From the NCBI RefSeq assembly GCF_014692525.1, contig NZ_JACNYL010000001.1, forward strand, positions 868,001-932,000: a stretch of 64,000 bases of DNA, written 5' to 3'. Below are positions 1 to 9,307 of the stretch, piece after piece (position 1 is the first letter of the stretch; each line of letters opens with the position of its first letter). A program made the position numbers and the translations under genes. This stretch comes from Sphingobacterium chuzhouense. Lineage in GTDB: Bacteria > Bacteroidota > Bacteroidia > Sphingobacteriales > Sphingobacteriaceae. The notes beneath the pieces were generated by a model. It was not told where the DNA came from and did not search any database. It was given only the letters and a program-made list of their open reading frames with translations.

Positions 1-377
1 CATCCATACAACAGTCCCGTTTCATCTTTTCCGACAATAATTAACGGAGATTTTTTATCTTTTCTATAGACAAGGAATGATTCTTTGTCTTTTAAGCTCT
101 CTAACAGCGTTGTAGGAACAAATCCCTCCCAATGTTCTGTTGCTCCCAATACGCCCAACACAAGGTCATCTTTTTTCAATGATGTTTCTGCAAAACGGAA
201 CACGGATGATGGTTGACCTGTAGCGTTGACCATTTTATCAACGGCATACTGCAACCGTTGCTCATTCGTCACAGCGTTTTCGGCATAAAGGATGCGGACA
301 GGCGCAGCAATTAAATCTGCCAGACCTACCAATCCACATAAGTAAAACACGAAAATATACCTAAAAAAACCCTTCAT
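1..377 (-). CDS. N-terminal part of a probable exported glycoside hydrolase (partial)
   Basis: An open frame starts at ATG 377-375 on the minus strand and runs off the left edge, giving about 125 residues. A purine-rich stretch (GAGAAAAGAAGAAAG) lies just before the start. The first 20-odd residues are a hydrophobic signal peptide. The rest has a pattern seen in the small N-terminal alpha/beta domain of several glycosidase families (GH67, GH115, GH20-like): LYAENAV near the start and, at the edge of the window, LIIVGKDETGLLYG, which resembles the 'G.D.rG..YG' stretch of those domains. The catalytic domain is outside the window, so the family is not decided. It is divergent from the glycan locus at 1367-10273 and may belong with it. 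Confidence 0.55.
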   Translation of the reverse strand, partial: MKGFFRYIFVFYLCGLVGLADLIAAPVRILYAENAVTNEQRLQYAVDKMVNATGQPSSVFRFAETSLKKDDLVLGVLGATEHWEGFVPTTLLESLKDKESFLVYRKDKKSPLIIVGKDETGLLYG

Positions 378-704
378 CTTTCTTCTTTTCTCTCTTGATT
401 AATCCGCCCTCTTCTAAGCGGAAAAGTATTATAAAAAACCTAAACATAGATACACGTCTATATTGGTTATCCAAAACAACAATTAATATCGGTATTTTTC
501 CTCTGTATAATTATCTAATTATTACAGAATGTTATCATCTGAACCTTTCATAACATGGACGTTACAGATAAAAGAAGCGAACATGCTATAGTAAAAGCCA
601 TTCTTTTCAGACCATATAATCTTTTTATTTTTTGCAAATCCCTTTTTTATTTTTCAACTTTAGCATTCCATTGGGGAAAAATTATTTTAGTTATCTCAAA
701 ACTT
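378..704. other. Intergenic region without a supported gene
   Basis: This AT-rich stretch lies between two divergent genes. An open frame from 555 reads into the downstream gene, but its first 50 residues look like translated non-coding DNA (rich in F, I and K). The signal peptide that makes sense begins at 705. No clear promoter, RNA or repeat was found; both flanking promoters presumably lie here. Confidence 0.5.
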
Positions 705-1301
705 ATGTTAAAAAAACTCTTGTTTTTCGCTTTTATCGTATCGACAACCACACTTTTTGGACAAAATAAACGGATGTTGCCGTACGCCATCCAAGAAGGC
801 ACATTGAACGAGCAATTCAACAATCTCAGCAATTTGTCTAGATCACAGGATGCCGATTTCAAACTCATCCGTCGTACAAATCTGGAAATCGTACGAAAAA
901 ATGTATTGGACTCGATCTCTCGATATCAAAAAGAGATTGCGACGCTTAAGGCAAATTCTTCCTCTTCGACAGGCACCATCAGTTCTCTGCGGGATTCGGT
1001 TACCACATTGGATGCCGCATTGCAAGCCGAACAACATAAAACGAATAGCATTTCCTTTCTCGGTATTGATTTTGCAAAAGGATCTTACCACACCATGGTG
1101 TGGAGCATCATTATCGTCTTCGTATTGGCATTTTTAATAACGTTAGCTTCTTTCAGAAAAGCAAAAGTAGATACGAACGAGCATAAGAAAACTTCAGAAC
1201 AATTGCAGGAAGAACTGCAAGCATTGCGCAAGAAATCATTGGAAAAAGAGCAGCAGTTAAAGCGTCAGTTGCTCGACGAACAAATGAAGCGGAATTCATA
1301 A
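705..1301 (+). CDS. Exported coiled-coil protein with one membrane segment, function unknown
   Basis: The protein has 198 residues when started at ATG 705. That start puts a clean signal peptide (MLKKLLFFAFIVSTTTLFGQ) at the N-terminus; the frame stays open upstream to 555 but adds an unlikely leader. After the signal peptide comes a helical, charged region, then a transmembrane segment near residues 130-150 (MVWSIIIVFVLAFLITLASF), then a Lys/Glu/Gln-rich coiled coil to the end. The expected topology is a periplasmic coiled coil, one membrane pass and a cytoplasmic coiled coil. I recognise no catalytic motif. It lies 65 bases before the sigma-factor gene in the same direction, but nothing ties it to that locus. 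Confidence 0.6.
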   Translation: MLKKLLFFAFIVSTTTLFGQNKRMLPYAIQEGTLNEQFNNLSNLSRSQDADFKLIRRTNLEIVRKNVLDSISRYQKEIATLKANSSSSTGTISSLRDSVTTLDAALQAEQHKTNSISFLGIDFAKGSYHTMVWSIIIVFVLAFLITLASFRKAKVDTNEHKKTSEQLQEELQALRKKSLEKEQQLKRQLLDEQMKRNS

Positions 1302-1366
1302 GACGCCTGTTTTTTATAACCATAGTTAAAAAGGAATAACTGATCAAACAATGATTATTTCTGAAC

Positions 1367-1909
1367 ATGCTAAGGAAGATAAAAGCTGGTGATGAGGTTG
1401 CATTCGGAAAGGTTTATCAAGAATACTTTCCAAAACTACTAAATTACATTTATAGCAAGACTCAATCTTGGTTTTTAGCGGAGGAAGTGACACAAATCAC
1501 CTTTGTAAAATTGTGGAAAAACAGATCCCGCATTAACGAAGATTTGGCCATAGAAATACAGTTGTTCCGTATCGCTAAAACCTCCCTCATCGATGAAATC
1601 AGAAAACAAAATAATTTAATAGCAGCCCTTCGGGAGTTCTCACAACAAGAAGTGTCAAGTGGGGTGTGGGATCAGATACAATTAAAGGAAATTAATACAA
1701 TGCTTCAGAAAGGTATCGAACAAATGCCTCCTGTGCGTAAACAGATATTCACATTAAGCAGAATTGAGGGATATTCTAATAAATATATCGCTGAAGAGCT
1801 TTCTATATCCATAAAAACAGTAGAAAAGCATATTACTTTAGCTATTAAACAGTTAAGAAAATATTTCTTGATATTCATTTTAATTGTACAAAAATTATTT
1901 TTCTATTGA
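1367..1909 (+). CDS. ECF-type RNA polymerase sigma factor (FecI-like)
   Basis: The 180-residue protein has the two-domain layout of extracytoplasmic-function sigma factors. A region 2 (about residues 10-75) contains YFPKLLNYIYSKTQSWFLAE and FVKLWKNR. A region 4 helix-turn-helix (about 120-168) contains RKQIFTLSRIEGYSNKYIAE and SISIKTVEKHI. It should direct RNA polymerase to a small set of promoters, probably those of the SusC/SusD genes that follow. The FecR-type anti-sigma gene starts 38 bases downstream, the usual pairing in Bacteroidota. The extreme C-terminus is hydrophobic (FLIFILIVQKLFFY), which is unusual for a soluble sigma factor and may be a poorly constrained tail. Confidence 0.9.
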   Translation: MLRKIKAGDEVAFGKVYQEYFPKLLNYIYSKTQSWFLAEEVTQITFVKLWKNRSRINEDLAIEIQLFRIAKTSLIDEIRKQNNLIAALREFSQQEVSSGVWDQIQLKEINTMLQKGIEQMPPVRKQIFTLSRIEGYSNKYIAEELSISIKTVEKHITLAIKQLRKYFLIFILIVQKLFFY

Positions 1910-1947
1910 TTAGGGGTTGAAAGCTTTTAAAACGTAGATAATACAGG

Positions 1948-2991
1948 ATGATAAGTCAAAGAGCTATACAGAATTTCTTAAAGGGGGCTTTACCACGCGA
2001 AGAAAGTGAGGCCATTGCCCGCTATTTAAGGGAAAACCCGGATGCGCTCACACCTTTTCTAAACGAAGACGACTGGTTATCTTATCTCACTAAATACCAA
2101 AATAATAACACACTGAACCATGATCTCCGCGAAAATGATAAGTTAATCGCTTTTTGGGCAGAAGAAAAGCAAAAAAGAAAACGGCGAAACGTCTTCAGGC
2201 TAGCCGTTTCTGTTGCCGCTTCTATCGTGATCATACTCGGTATTTTTGTTCTACTGCTCCATCAGGAGCAAAGACCTATAAATCAAAATCATGACTTTTT
2301 TGTCAATACAGGAACTGATTCTTTACTCTTCTCCCTTAAAGACGGCACTCAAGTAAATTTAGCACCTAATAGTAACCTGAAGTACGAAATAACAGAAGAA
2401 AACGAACGACTAGCAACGCTAGATGGTGGAGCTCATTTTGTCGTTCAAAGAGATAGCTTACGGAAATTCATCGTAAAAGCTCAAGAAATATATTCAACAG
2501 TACTCGGAACATCATTTTCGGTACAGGCAAATAAGTCGGATCGGATAATTAGAGTTGGCTTACATACCGGCAAATTAGCTGTACAATACATTTCAGATAA
2601 TTTTTCCAAGGATAAGTATATATTACAACCAGGAGATGTTTATTATTATTCCAAAGAAACACAACAAGAAGAAGTAATACGGCATCAGCCATCAGAATTG
2701 ATTGATAGTAAAGAAAACCCCTCACATCCGACTACCGAAACACGGAATCCTGAAAATCAATGGTATATGTTTAATAATCAGCCCTTGGGAGAAGTTTTCG
2801 ATCAGTTGAGTGGTATCTATGGTGTAGATATATACTATCATACAGAAGATTTAAAAGAATTAACCTTTATCGGTAAAATTGATAAAACCGATACGCTTGA
2901 GCAAATTTTAGAATACCTTTCCAGACTAAATGGACTTGAGCTATCAAAAAAGAATAACCAATATATTATTAAAAATAAAATACCTAATTAA
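1948..2991 (+). CDS. FecR-family anti-sigma factor
   Basis: The 347 residues show an N-terminal cytoplasmic part (1-80) that would bind the sigma factor, a basic stretch KQKRKRR just before one transmembrane helix (about 84-104), a periplasmic FecR domain (about 115-230, with DGTQVNLAPNSNLKYE and LGTSFSVQA), and a C-terminal domain (about 270-345) of the DUF4974 type that resembles secretin/TonB short domains. Such proteins hold the sigma factor inactive until the partner TonB-dependent receptor signals through the periplasm. It is followed by a 192-base gap and then a SusC gene. That SusC lacks the signalling domain one would expect; see findings. Confidence 0.9.
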   Translation: MISQRAIQNFLKGALPREESEAIARYLRENPDALTPFLNEDDWLSYLTKYQNNNTLNHDLRENDKLIAFWAEEKQKRKRRNVFRLAVSVAASIVIILGIFVLLLHQEQRPINQNHDFFVNTGTDSLLFSLKDGTQVNLAPNSNLKYEITEENERLATLDGGAHFVVQRDSLRKFIVKAQEIYSTVLGTSFSVQANKSDRIIRVGLHTGKLAVQYISDNFSKDKYILQPGDVYYYSKETQQEEVIRHQPSELIDSKENPSHPTTETRNPENQWYMFNNQPLGEVFDQLSGIYGVDIYYHTEDLKELTFIGKIDKTDTLEQILEYLSRLNGLELSKKNNQYIIKNKIPN

Positions 2992-3183
2992 ATAACATCA
3001 AGCAGCTTTTCAAATTCATTATAGACGCCACAAACGTCGAGGGTACGATATATTTTACCGCGATTCTATCGAATTATGTTAAAAATATAACTTAGGAGGT
3101 AGGGTTGGTCTTTTATGAAACGTATTCTTTATAGTTTATTTGACAATTGATTCAAAATTACTAATCAAATTTAAATTTTAATT

Positions 3184-6100
3184 ATGTTTCATTACTTGTT
3201 TTTTCGGGAGTGGAAAAAATCTTTTCTAATCTTCTACACAATCTGCCTTACAGGTTTTGCTTTCGGTCAAAACTCCAATTCGGCAAAAGGGTACGTTCGC
3301 GATGACAAAGGGGAACCCCTCGGAGGTGCCTCTATTGTAGTTACGAACACAATTTCCGGTTTTACATCTGGAACTTCGTCTGATTCCAGTGGTTATTTCG
3401 AATTCCGACATCTCCCAATAGGTGACACCTATTCGTTTACTATTTCTAATACCGGATATATAGAAGAGAAATTATCAGGCTATAGAATCAAGGAGAATTC
3501 TAACATCTCACTCTTAGTAAAGCTTAAGGCTCAAGTAACCGATCTAGATGAGGTTATCGTAATCGGATACGGTACGCAACGGCGTAAGGACGTAAATGCA
3601 GCCATTGTTTCAGTAAACCCCGAACATATTGACAAAACATCGCAGCCATCTATAGACAACTTACTACAAGGACAGGCTTCTGGTGTTACCGTTACCAATT
3701 CTAGTGAACCGGGTGGCGGTGTTTCGGTATTAATCAGAGGTGCTACTTCTGCAGCCGCAGGAAATGGCCCCTTGGTTGTTATAGACGGGTTCCCAGTTAT
3801 TTATGACGCTGTTGAACCTGGAAGTGGTAACAAGTATTACAACGGTGGCAGGGGTGCATTAAACGACATAAACCCCAACGACATCGAATCTATTCAAGTT
3901 CTAAAAGACGCTGCAGCCACCTCAATCTACGGCGCTAGAGGAAGCAATGGTGTCATTTTGATAACCACGAAAAGAGCCAAACTTGGTTCCGTTGTCGAAG
4001 GTTCTTTAAATACCTCCTACCAAACTATTGCGAGACGCCCACAACTTTTGACTGCAAAAGAATTTCTGGTTGAACAAAACCGATATATGTATGATATGTA
4101 CCTTCAGCAAAACAAACTGCCTCCTTATGGCGGCGTAAATTCCTCTTTGGTTCCTCCTTTCGTACCCCCAAATTCCGATGAATTGATTGCTAATACCGGT
4201 AACGGTACAGACTGGTATGACATGATTACACAAACTGGAAAAGTGAACCAATTCAATCTTAGTATAGCCCGGGGTAGTGAAGCGGCTAAAGCATATTTTT
4301 CCTTAAATTATTTTGAACAGGAGGGTGTTATTAAAAGCACCGGCCTTGAAAGAGTCACCGCCCGATTTAACTACGATCAAAACATTAAAAGTTGGTGGGA
4401 CTATGGCGCTTCCATTAGTGCGGCGTCTACCGAATCAAAAAATTCTCAATTAGGCGACGGACGGGATGCAGATGCCGGTATTATTGAATCGGCTTTAAAC
4501 TATAGCCCGCTCATTGCCCCCGAACGAGATCCTGTTTCAGGTAAATGGGTAGAAGATCCGAAACAACCGCTTTTAGCACATCCATTATCTTATTTGGATA
4601 TCGAAGACAACACCCAAGCCTATAGGTTTCTAGGCAATGTTTTCACTAACTTTTATCTTACGCCAAACAAAGACATCTGGCTAAAATTCTCGTACGGTGC
4701 GGATATTCGCAACAGTGCACGGAAAAGTTATTATCCGACCACGAGCAGATATGGAAGCCAAGTCAATGGAGAGGCTAATATCAACCGAGCTGAACGAACA
4801 GACTACGTCTCGGACATTACTTTAAATATGAATAAGACACTAGGAACTCTACACAAACTAGATGGGGTATTAGGTTATTCTTATCAAAACTATAACGGAC
4901 AAGGATCTGGGGCACGGGCACAAGATTTTACAACGGATATTCTATCACACGATGCCATACAGGCGGGTTCGCAGAGACCTGTTGTCAATTCTTACCGCGA
5001 CCGGCACGTACTCGTTTCCTATTTTTCCAGATTACAATACGCCTTTGACGGAAAATATATTGTGATGGCATCGGGACGAGTTGATGGCAGCGACCGGTTT
5101 GGAGCAAATAACCGGTACGCTTTTTTCCCGTCTGTCGCATTAGCGTGGCGGTTGTCAGATGAACATTTTCTTAAAGATGTCGCTGTCGTTTCTGACCTCA
5201 AATTGAGAACAAGTTTGGGACAAGTCGGGAATGAAAATATTCCTAATGACGCCGCGTCTGAATACTATCGCTTTGATGGCAGAAACTACTATTTCAACGG
5301 AAACCTCACACAAGGCGTAAATCTAAGTAAATTGGGAAACCCAAATCTTAAATGGGAAACGACCACGGAATTTAACGTTGGACTTGACTTTGGTTTCTTC
5401 GAAAACAGGGTGACGGGAAATTTTGATTTCTATTATAAAACCATTGAAGACCTTCTAAGTTATCGCGCACTTCCCCGAAGCTCGGTTGTGGGCTCCATAC
5501 CTTGGAATATCGGCAGTACCCGTGGACATGGCTTTGAGTTTACGTTAAATACACTAAACATCGTCAATCCTTTGCGATGGAATACCATCCTAACTTTTAC
5601 CGCTTATCGTGACCGTTGGGTGGACAGAGACCCCAAGGTAATGCTACAACCTTATCAGGGGCTCCATGATCCAATGACAGCAGTTTATGCACTTGTTCCT
5701 TACGGCATCAAGCAATTTGGAGAAAGTACACCAACTATGCCCTCCCTATTACCGGGCCAGCAAAAGTTTAAAGACATTGATGGTCTTGATGAAAATGGAA
5801 ACCTAACCGGTGAACCAGACGGCATGATTAACCAGGCGGATGTGGTATATATGGGTACTCAAGCACCACGGTTCACTGCCGGTATAAACAATATCATCGA
5901 GTTTAAAAATTTTGAAATAATGGCTTTTCTATATGCTTCGGTCGGCGCATTGAGATGGCCAACAACGTACATAGAACATGGTGTGTTAGGTAGCTATGGG
6001 AAACAACGCTTTAGGGATAATTTTAACTTTCTACGCGAAGTTAAAGACCGTTGGACGCCTGATAATCCAAGCACCACCATGCCAAGCGGAGAAGTGAACA

Positions 6101-6351
6101 GCTATGGCTCTTACGGAAACCCGTATTGGCAAAATGCTTCATATCTCCGGTTGAAAACCCTTTCTGTAGGGTATAACTTTCCCAACGGATTTTTACATCG
6201 CGGAGGGATACAAAATCTTAAAATGGTAATCGGTGCACAAAATCTATTTACTATTACTAAATATACTGGCTTAGATCCCGAAGCGGAAAATAGTCGTGCA
6301 GCTTATCCTGCACAACGAACATTTTACGCTGGTATTAACTTTAAATTTTAA
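3184..6351 (+). CDS. SusC/RagA-family TonB-dependent outer-membrane transporter
   Basis: The 1055-residue protein begins with a signal peptide (about 1-28, ending FAFGQ), then a carboxypeptidase-regulatory-like beta-sandwich (about 33-115), then the TonB box LDEVIVIGYG (121-130) and a plug domain with LLQGQASGVTV and NPNDIESIQVLKDAAATSIY. The rest is a 22-strand barrel ending in NFKF with a terminal aromatic residue. It would form the outer-membrane pore of a SusCD complex importing oligosaccharides with energy from TonB. The SusD partner starts 3 bases after its stop. There is no STN signalling domain before the beta-sandwich, although sigma and anti-sigma genes sit directly upstream. The GH43-like enzymes downstream suggest an arabinose- or xylose-containing glycan. 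Confidence 0.95.
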   Translation: MFHYLFFREWKKSFLIFYTICLTGFAFGQNSNSAKGYVRDDKGEPLGGASIVVTNTISGFTSGTSSDSSGYFEFRHLPIGDTYSFTISNTGYIEEKLSGYRIKENSNISLLVKLKAQVTDLDEVIVIGYGTQRRKDVNAAIVSVNPEHIDKTSQPSIDNLLQGQASGVTVTNSSEPGGGVSVLIRGATSAAAGNGPLVVIDGFPVIYDAVEPGSGNKYYNGGRGALNDINPNDIESIQVLKDAAATSIYGARGSNGVILITTKRAKLGSVVEGSLNTSYQTIARRPQLLTAKEFLVEQNRYMYDMYLQQNKLPPYGGVNSSLVPPFVPPNSDELIANTGNGTDWYDMITQTGKVNQFNLSIARGSEAAKAYFSLNYFEQEGVIKSTGLERVTARFNYDQNIKSWWDYGASISAASTESKNSQLGDGRDADAGIIESALNYSPLIAPERDPVSGKWVEDPKQPLLAHPLSYLDIEDNTQAYRFLGNVFTNFYLTPNKDIWLKFSYGADIRNSARKSYYPTTSRYGSQVNGEANINRAERTDYVSDITLNMNKTLGTLHKLDGVLGYSYQNYNGQGSGARAQDFTTDILSHDAIQAGSQRPVVNSYRDRHVLVSYFSRLQYAFDGKYIVMASGRVDGSDRFGANNRYAFFPSVALAWRLSDEHFLKDVAVVSDLKLRTSLGQVGNENIPNDAASEYYRFDGRNYYFNGNLTQGVNLSKLGNPNLKWETTTEFNVGLDFGFFENRVTGNFDFYYKTIEDLLSYRALPRSSVVGSIPWNIGSTRGHGFEFTLNTLNIVNPLRWNTILTFTAYRDRWVDRDPKVMLQPYQGLHDPMTAVYALVPYGIKQFGESTPTMPSLLPGQQKFKDIDGLDENGNLTGEPDGMINQADVVYMGTQAPRFTAGINNIIEFKNFEIMAFLYASVGALRWPTTYIEHGVLGSYGKQRFRDNFNFLREVKDRWTPDNPSTTMPSGEVNSYGSYGNPYWQNASYLRLKTLSVGYNFPNGFLHRGGIQNLKMVIGAQNLFTITKYTGLDPEAENSRAAYPAQRTFYAGINFKF

Positions 6352-6354
6352 TTT

Positions 6355-8316
6355 ATGAAAAGGATAATATTTTCACTCATAGCATTGGTAGTGTTATCAA
6401 GTTCTTGTGAAAGAAATCTTGACCCAGAGCTGCCTGGCACTATTAATACCAATAATTTTTTCAGAACACCCGGAGACTTAAACGCCGCAGCAACAGCCAT
6501 CTACCATGAACTGAGGTTGGGCGGGTGGGGTCCCTATTTGTTCTCCGATGGTAGTTCGCTCGTTATGGACGAAGTGGCAACCGATGAATGGACAACGAAG
6601 TGGGCCTGGTCTAACTTCTTAAACGGAAATTGGATTATCAATGAGGCCATGACAACAGGGTTTTATGACTGGTTAAATCCGGCAGTAACCAGAGCAACCT
6701 ACACCTTGGCAAAAATGGATGAATCGCCGGTTGCTCCAGAGGCAAAAAAGGTCGTTATGGCAGAAGTAAGAGCCCTGAGAGCATTCTTCGTGTATGATCT
6801 ATACCGGTTTTACGGTCCTCTTCCGCTTATTACAGACTATACCCATGCCTTACAGCCAGACCCCGATTACAAGCCTAATCGCCCGTCTGAACAAGAAGTG
6901 GAGACATTCATCGTTGATGAACTAAGGACAGCTGCAAACGATCTGCCTGTAGCACAAACTGAATTTGGCAAGGTGACAAAAGGCGCAGCACTGCATTACT
7001 TGTTAAAATTCTACATGAGAAAGAAAGACTGGAGTGAGGCAGTCCATGTAGCAGATGAAATCATCAATCTCAACCATTACCAACTGGAAACCGACTATGA
7101 GAAAATATTTCGCGCAGATAACAAAGGAAACCGAGAATTGATATTTACCATAGCTGGTGAAGCGCGAGATCAATATGGGAACCACACTTTTGTAAATATC
7201 ATCCCTGGCGATTTTCAGTCACCTCATGGAAGTTCGCAATCATTAGACGGGTGGAATGGACACCGAATGCCATGGGCATTTTATAACACATTCCATGAAA
7301 ATGACCTAAGACGAGATCTCTCATGGGCAGAGTACACCAATAAATCGAATCAAACCGTCAATTTAAGAACTACGGATATCGGTGCCTTACCCTTAAAATA
7401 CGGCATCGACCCACAGGCTTTTGGAATATGGGCGGGGAATGACAAAGTTATGGACAGATATGCTGAAGTATTGTTATTTAAGGCTGAAGCTTTAAATGAA
7501 ATAAATGGACCAAACCAAGAAAGTATAGATTTAATTAACCAGATAAGAGGGCGCGCGTTTGGTACGCCTACCGGTGTCCTCCCGTCTATGACGCTATTAG
7601 ATGAAAAATTCGAAATTCCAATAGAGGGAAACAAAGCTGGTATCTTTAACATGAACAAATATGATGAAGCGGCATCTTGGAGTTATGAAATTGACAATAC
7701 AGATAAATTAGGCGATCAAAATGCCTTAAAAATCGACGTAGCAAATTCAGGTAGCGAGTTTTGGGCTTTGCAAGTAAGAAATGAAACTTTTACTTACGAA
7801 ACCGGGAGACAATACAAACTTTCTTTTATTGCTCTATCCGATAAGAACATCCGTTTCGATATACGGTTTGAGAATGGCTTTGACCATGTTGAAACCATAT
7901 CTTTGGAAGCAAATACGCCTACAGAGATTGAAATAGAAACTTCCGAATCTTCAAGAACTGGTAATAATGCCAATGTTATGTTAGCGCTCGGTAATTCGGG
8001 TTCGAATTTTACGTTATGGATTGATAATTTTAAAGTAACATCGGTAGCAAAGCAAATAGGAGGAGACAACGAGTATTCTTTAAAATTGGTGGATTTTCCT
8101 GATAAAGGATCCTTAAGAGATCATATTTTAAAGGAAAGAGGCTGGGAGTTTTGGTATGAAGGAAAACGAAGAGAAGATTTAATCCGGATGGGAAAATATA
8201 TAGAAGAAGGAAAAAAATACGCATTTAACTTTTCCGAAAAGAACTTATTATTTCCTATTCCACAATGGGCGATTATAGAGAACCCCAACTTAAAACAAAA
8301 TCCTGGTTATAATTAA
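6355..8316 (+). CDS. SusD/RagB-family surface glycan-binding lipoprotein with inserted CBM-like module
   Basis: The 653-residue lipoprotein has a signal peptide ending at Cys18 (LSSSC). The SusD fold is clear: an N-terminal TPR-rich part (AEVRALRAFFVYDLYRFYG about 136-154), RYAEVLLFKAEALNEINGPN at about 368-387, INQIRGRAF about 394-402, and the C-terminal LKERGWEFWYEGKRREDLIR at about 592-611. Between INQIRGRAF and LKERGWEF, where SusD proteins usually have a short link, there are about 160 extra residues (415-575). They look like a family 4/9-type carbohydrate-binding beta-sandwich (ALKIDVANSGSEFWALQV, YETGRQYKLSFIA, FTLWIDNFKV). This explains the length, some 100-150 residues above usual. 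It should cap the SusC barrel and capture substrate at the cell surface. Confidence 0.93.
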   Translation: MKRIIFSLIALVVLSSSCERNLDPELPGTINTNNFFRTPGDLNAAATAIYHELRLGGWGPYLFSDGSSLVMDEVATDEWTTKWAWSNFLNGNWIINEAMTTGFYDWLNPAVTRATYTLAKMDESPVAPEAKKVVMAEVRALRAFFVYDLYRFYGPLPLITDYTHALQPDPDYKPNRPSEQEVETFIVDELRTAANDLPVAQTEFGKVTKGAALHYLLKFYMRKKDWSEAVHVADEIINLNHYQLETDYEKIFRADNKGNRELIFTIAGEARDQYGNHTFVNIIPGDFQSPHGSSQSLDGWNGHRMPWAFYNTFHENDLRRDLSWAEYTNKSNQTVNLRTTDIGALPLKYGIDPQAFGIWAGNDKVMDRYAEVLLFKAEALNEINGPNQESIDLINQIRGRAFGTPTGVLPSMTLLDEKFEIPIEGNKAGIFNMNKYDEAASWSYEIDNTDKLGDQNALKIDVANSGSEFWALQVRNETFTYETGRQYKLSFIALSDKNIRFDIRFENGFDHVETISLEANTPTEIEIETSESSRTGNNANVMLALGNSGSNFTLWIDNFKVTSVAKQIGGDNEYSLKLVDFPDKGSLRDHILKERGWEFWYEGKRREDLIRMGKYIEEGKKYAFNFSEKNLLFPIPQWAIIENPNLKQNPGYN

Positions 8317-8332
8317 TAAAATATTGACAGTC

Positions 8333-9295
8333 ATGAAAGTCTTTTTATTTAATATCTATTTTTTATCTATATTATTTTCGGCATGCGATACCCAATGGGG
8401 TGAATATCCCGAAAGTATTATTGACACAGTTAAAGTTGCATATCCGATTCCCATAGAACAATTGCAAGGTAGAGATCCCTTTGTCTTTGCAGATGAAGTA
8501 TCGGAAACCTATTATCTCACGTTTAACAATCAACCACATTTCCGAATGTATAGTAGCAAGGATCTTGAAAATTGGAAAGACGAGGGATACATATTTAGCG
8601 CAGGAGCCGATTTTTGGGGTAAACAGGATTTTTGGGCACCGGATTTATATAAATATCAAAACAAGTTCTATATTTTCGCTACATTTTCGGCTCCATCAGC
8701 TAAAAGGGGTACCTCTATATTAATTGCTGATAAAGTCACCGGACCGTACAAGCCTTTAGAAAACCGTGCTATCACACCAACTGAATGGATGAGTTTGGAC
8801 GGAAGCCTTTTCATTGATGAGGAAGACACTCCGTGGATTGTTTTTTGCAGGGAATGGCTAGAAGTCACAGATGGTTTAATTTACGCACAGCGTTTAACCC
8901 CTGATTTAAAAACAACAATCGGAACACCTTTGTTGTTATTAAACGCTTCCGCGGCGGCATGGGCCGCTCCTATTCGCTCCGGAAACACAATCGGTTATGT
9001 AACAGATGCCCCATTTTTGTACAAAACGGCCAGTGGCAAGCTACAAATGTTATGGTCAAGCTTTGACAAAAACGGAAATTATGCAATCGGAGTTGCCGAA
9101 TCTGAATCCGGAACAGTGGAAGGTCCTTGGAGGCATCTACCGGATCAACTGAATAACGACGATGGGGGACATGCTATGATTTTTAAAGGTTTCGATGGTT
9201 ATAAATATATTTCGTATCATGTTCCGAATTCTGGCACTCCACGACCCAGGATCACCAAAATAGAAGAAGTAAACGGAAGCTTAATTATCAAATAA
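8333..9295 (+). CDS. GH43-like glycosidase lipoprotein, first tandem copy
   Basis: The protein has 320 residues from ATG 8333; a TTG at 8324 is in frame but gives no better signal peptide. A lipoprotein signal ends LFSAC (Cys18). The five-bladed beta-propeller of GH43 is recognisable: RDPFVF with the likely catalytic base Asp48, DFWAPDLYKYQNKFYIFATF, WMSLDGSLFIDEEDTPWIVF (likely pKa-modulating Asp), and TDAPFLYKTASGKLQMLWSS, where other GH43 enzymes have the acid Glu in an 'EGP/EAP' motif. GH43 members release arabinose or xylose or cut arabinan. The gene is 16 bases after SusD and followed by a close paralogue, so it belongs to the SusCD operon and probably acts at the cell surface or in the periplasm. 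Confidence 0.85.
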   Translation: MKVFLFNIYFLSILFSACDTQWGEYPESIIDTVKVAYPIPIEQLQGRDPFVFADEVSETYYLTFNNQPHFRMYSSKDLENWKDEGYIFSAGADFWGKQDFWAPDLYKYQNKFYIFATFSAPSAKRGTSILIADKVTGPYKPLENRAITPTEWMSLDGSLFIDEEDTPWIVFCREWLEVTDGLIYAQRLTPDLKTTIGTPLLLLNASAAAWAAPIRSGNTIGYVTDAPFLYKTASGKLQMLWSSFDKNGNYAIGVAESESGTVEGPWRHLPDQLNNDDGGHAMIFKGFDGYKYISYHVPNSGTPRPRITKIEEVNGSLIIK

Positions 9296-9307
9296 ACATC
9301 TATAAAT

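Noticed and set aside
555..704. Upstream extension of the exported coiled-coil protein
   Set aside because: It would bury a clean signal peptide 50 residues inside the protein; ATG 705 is the better start.
3094..3150. AGGAGG followed by a 12-codon frame (MKRILYSLFDN) before the first SusC gene
   Set aside because: The spacing from AGGAGG to the ATG is 15 bases, too long for a ribosome-binding site, and the peptide has no recognisable feature.
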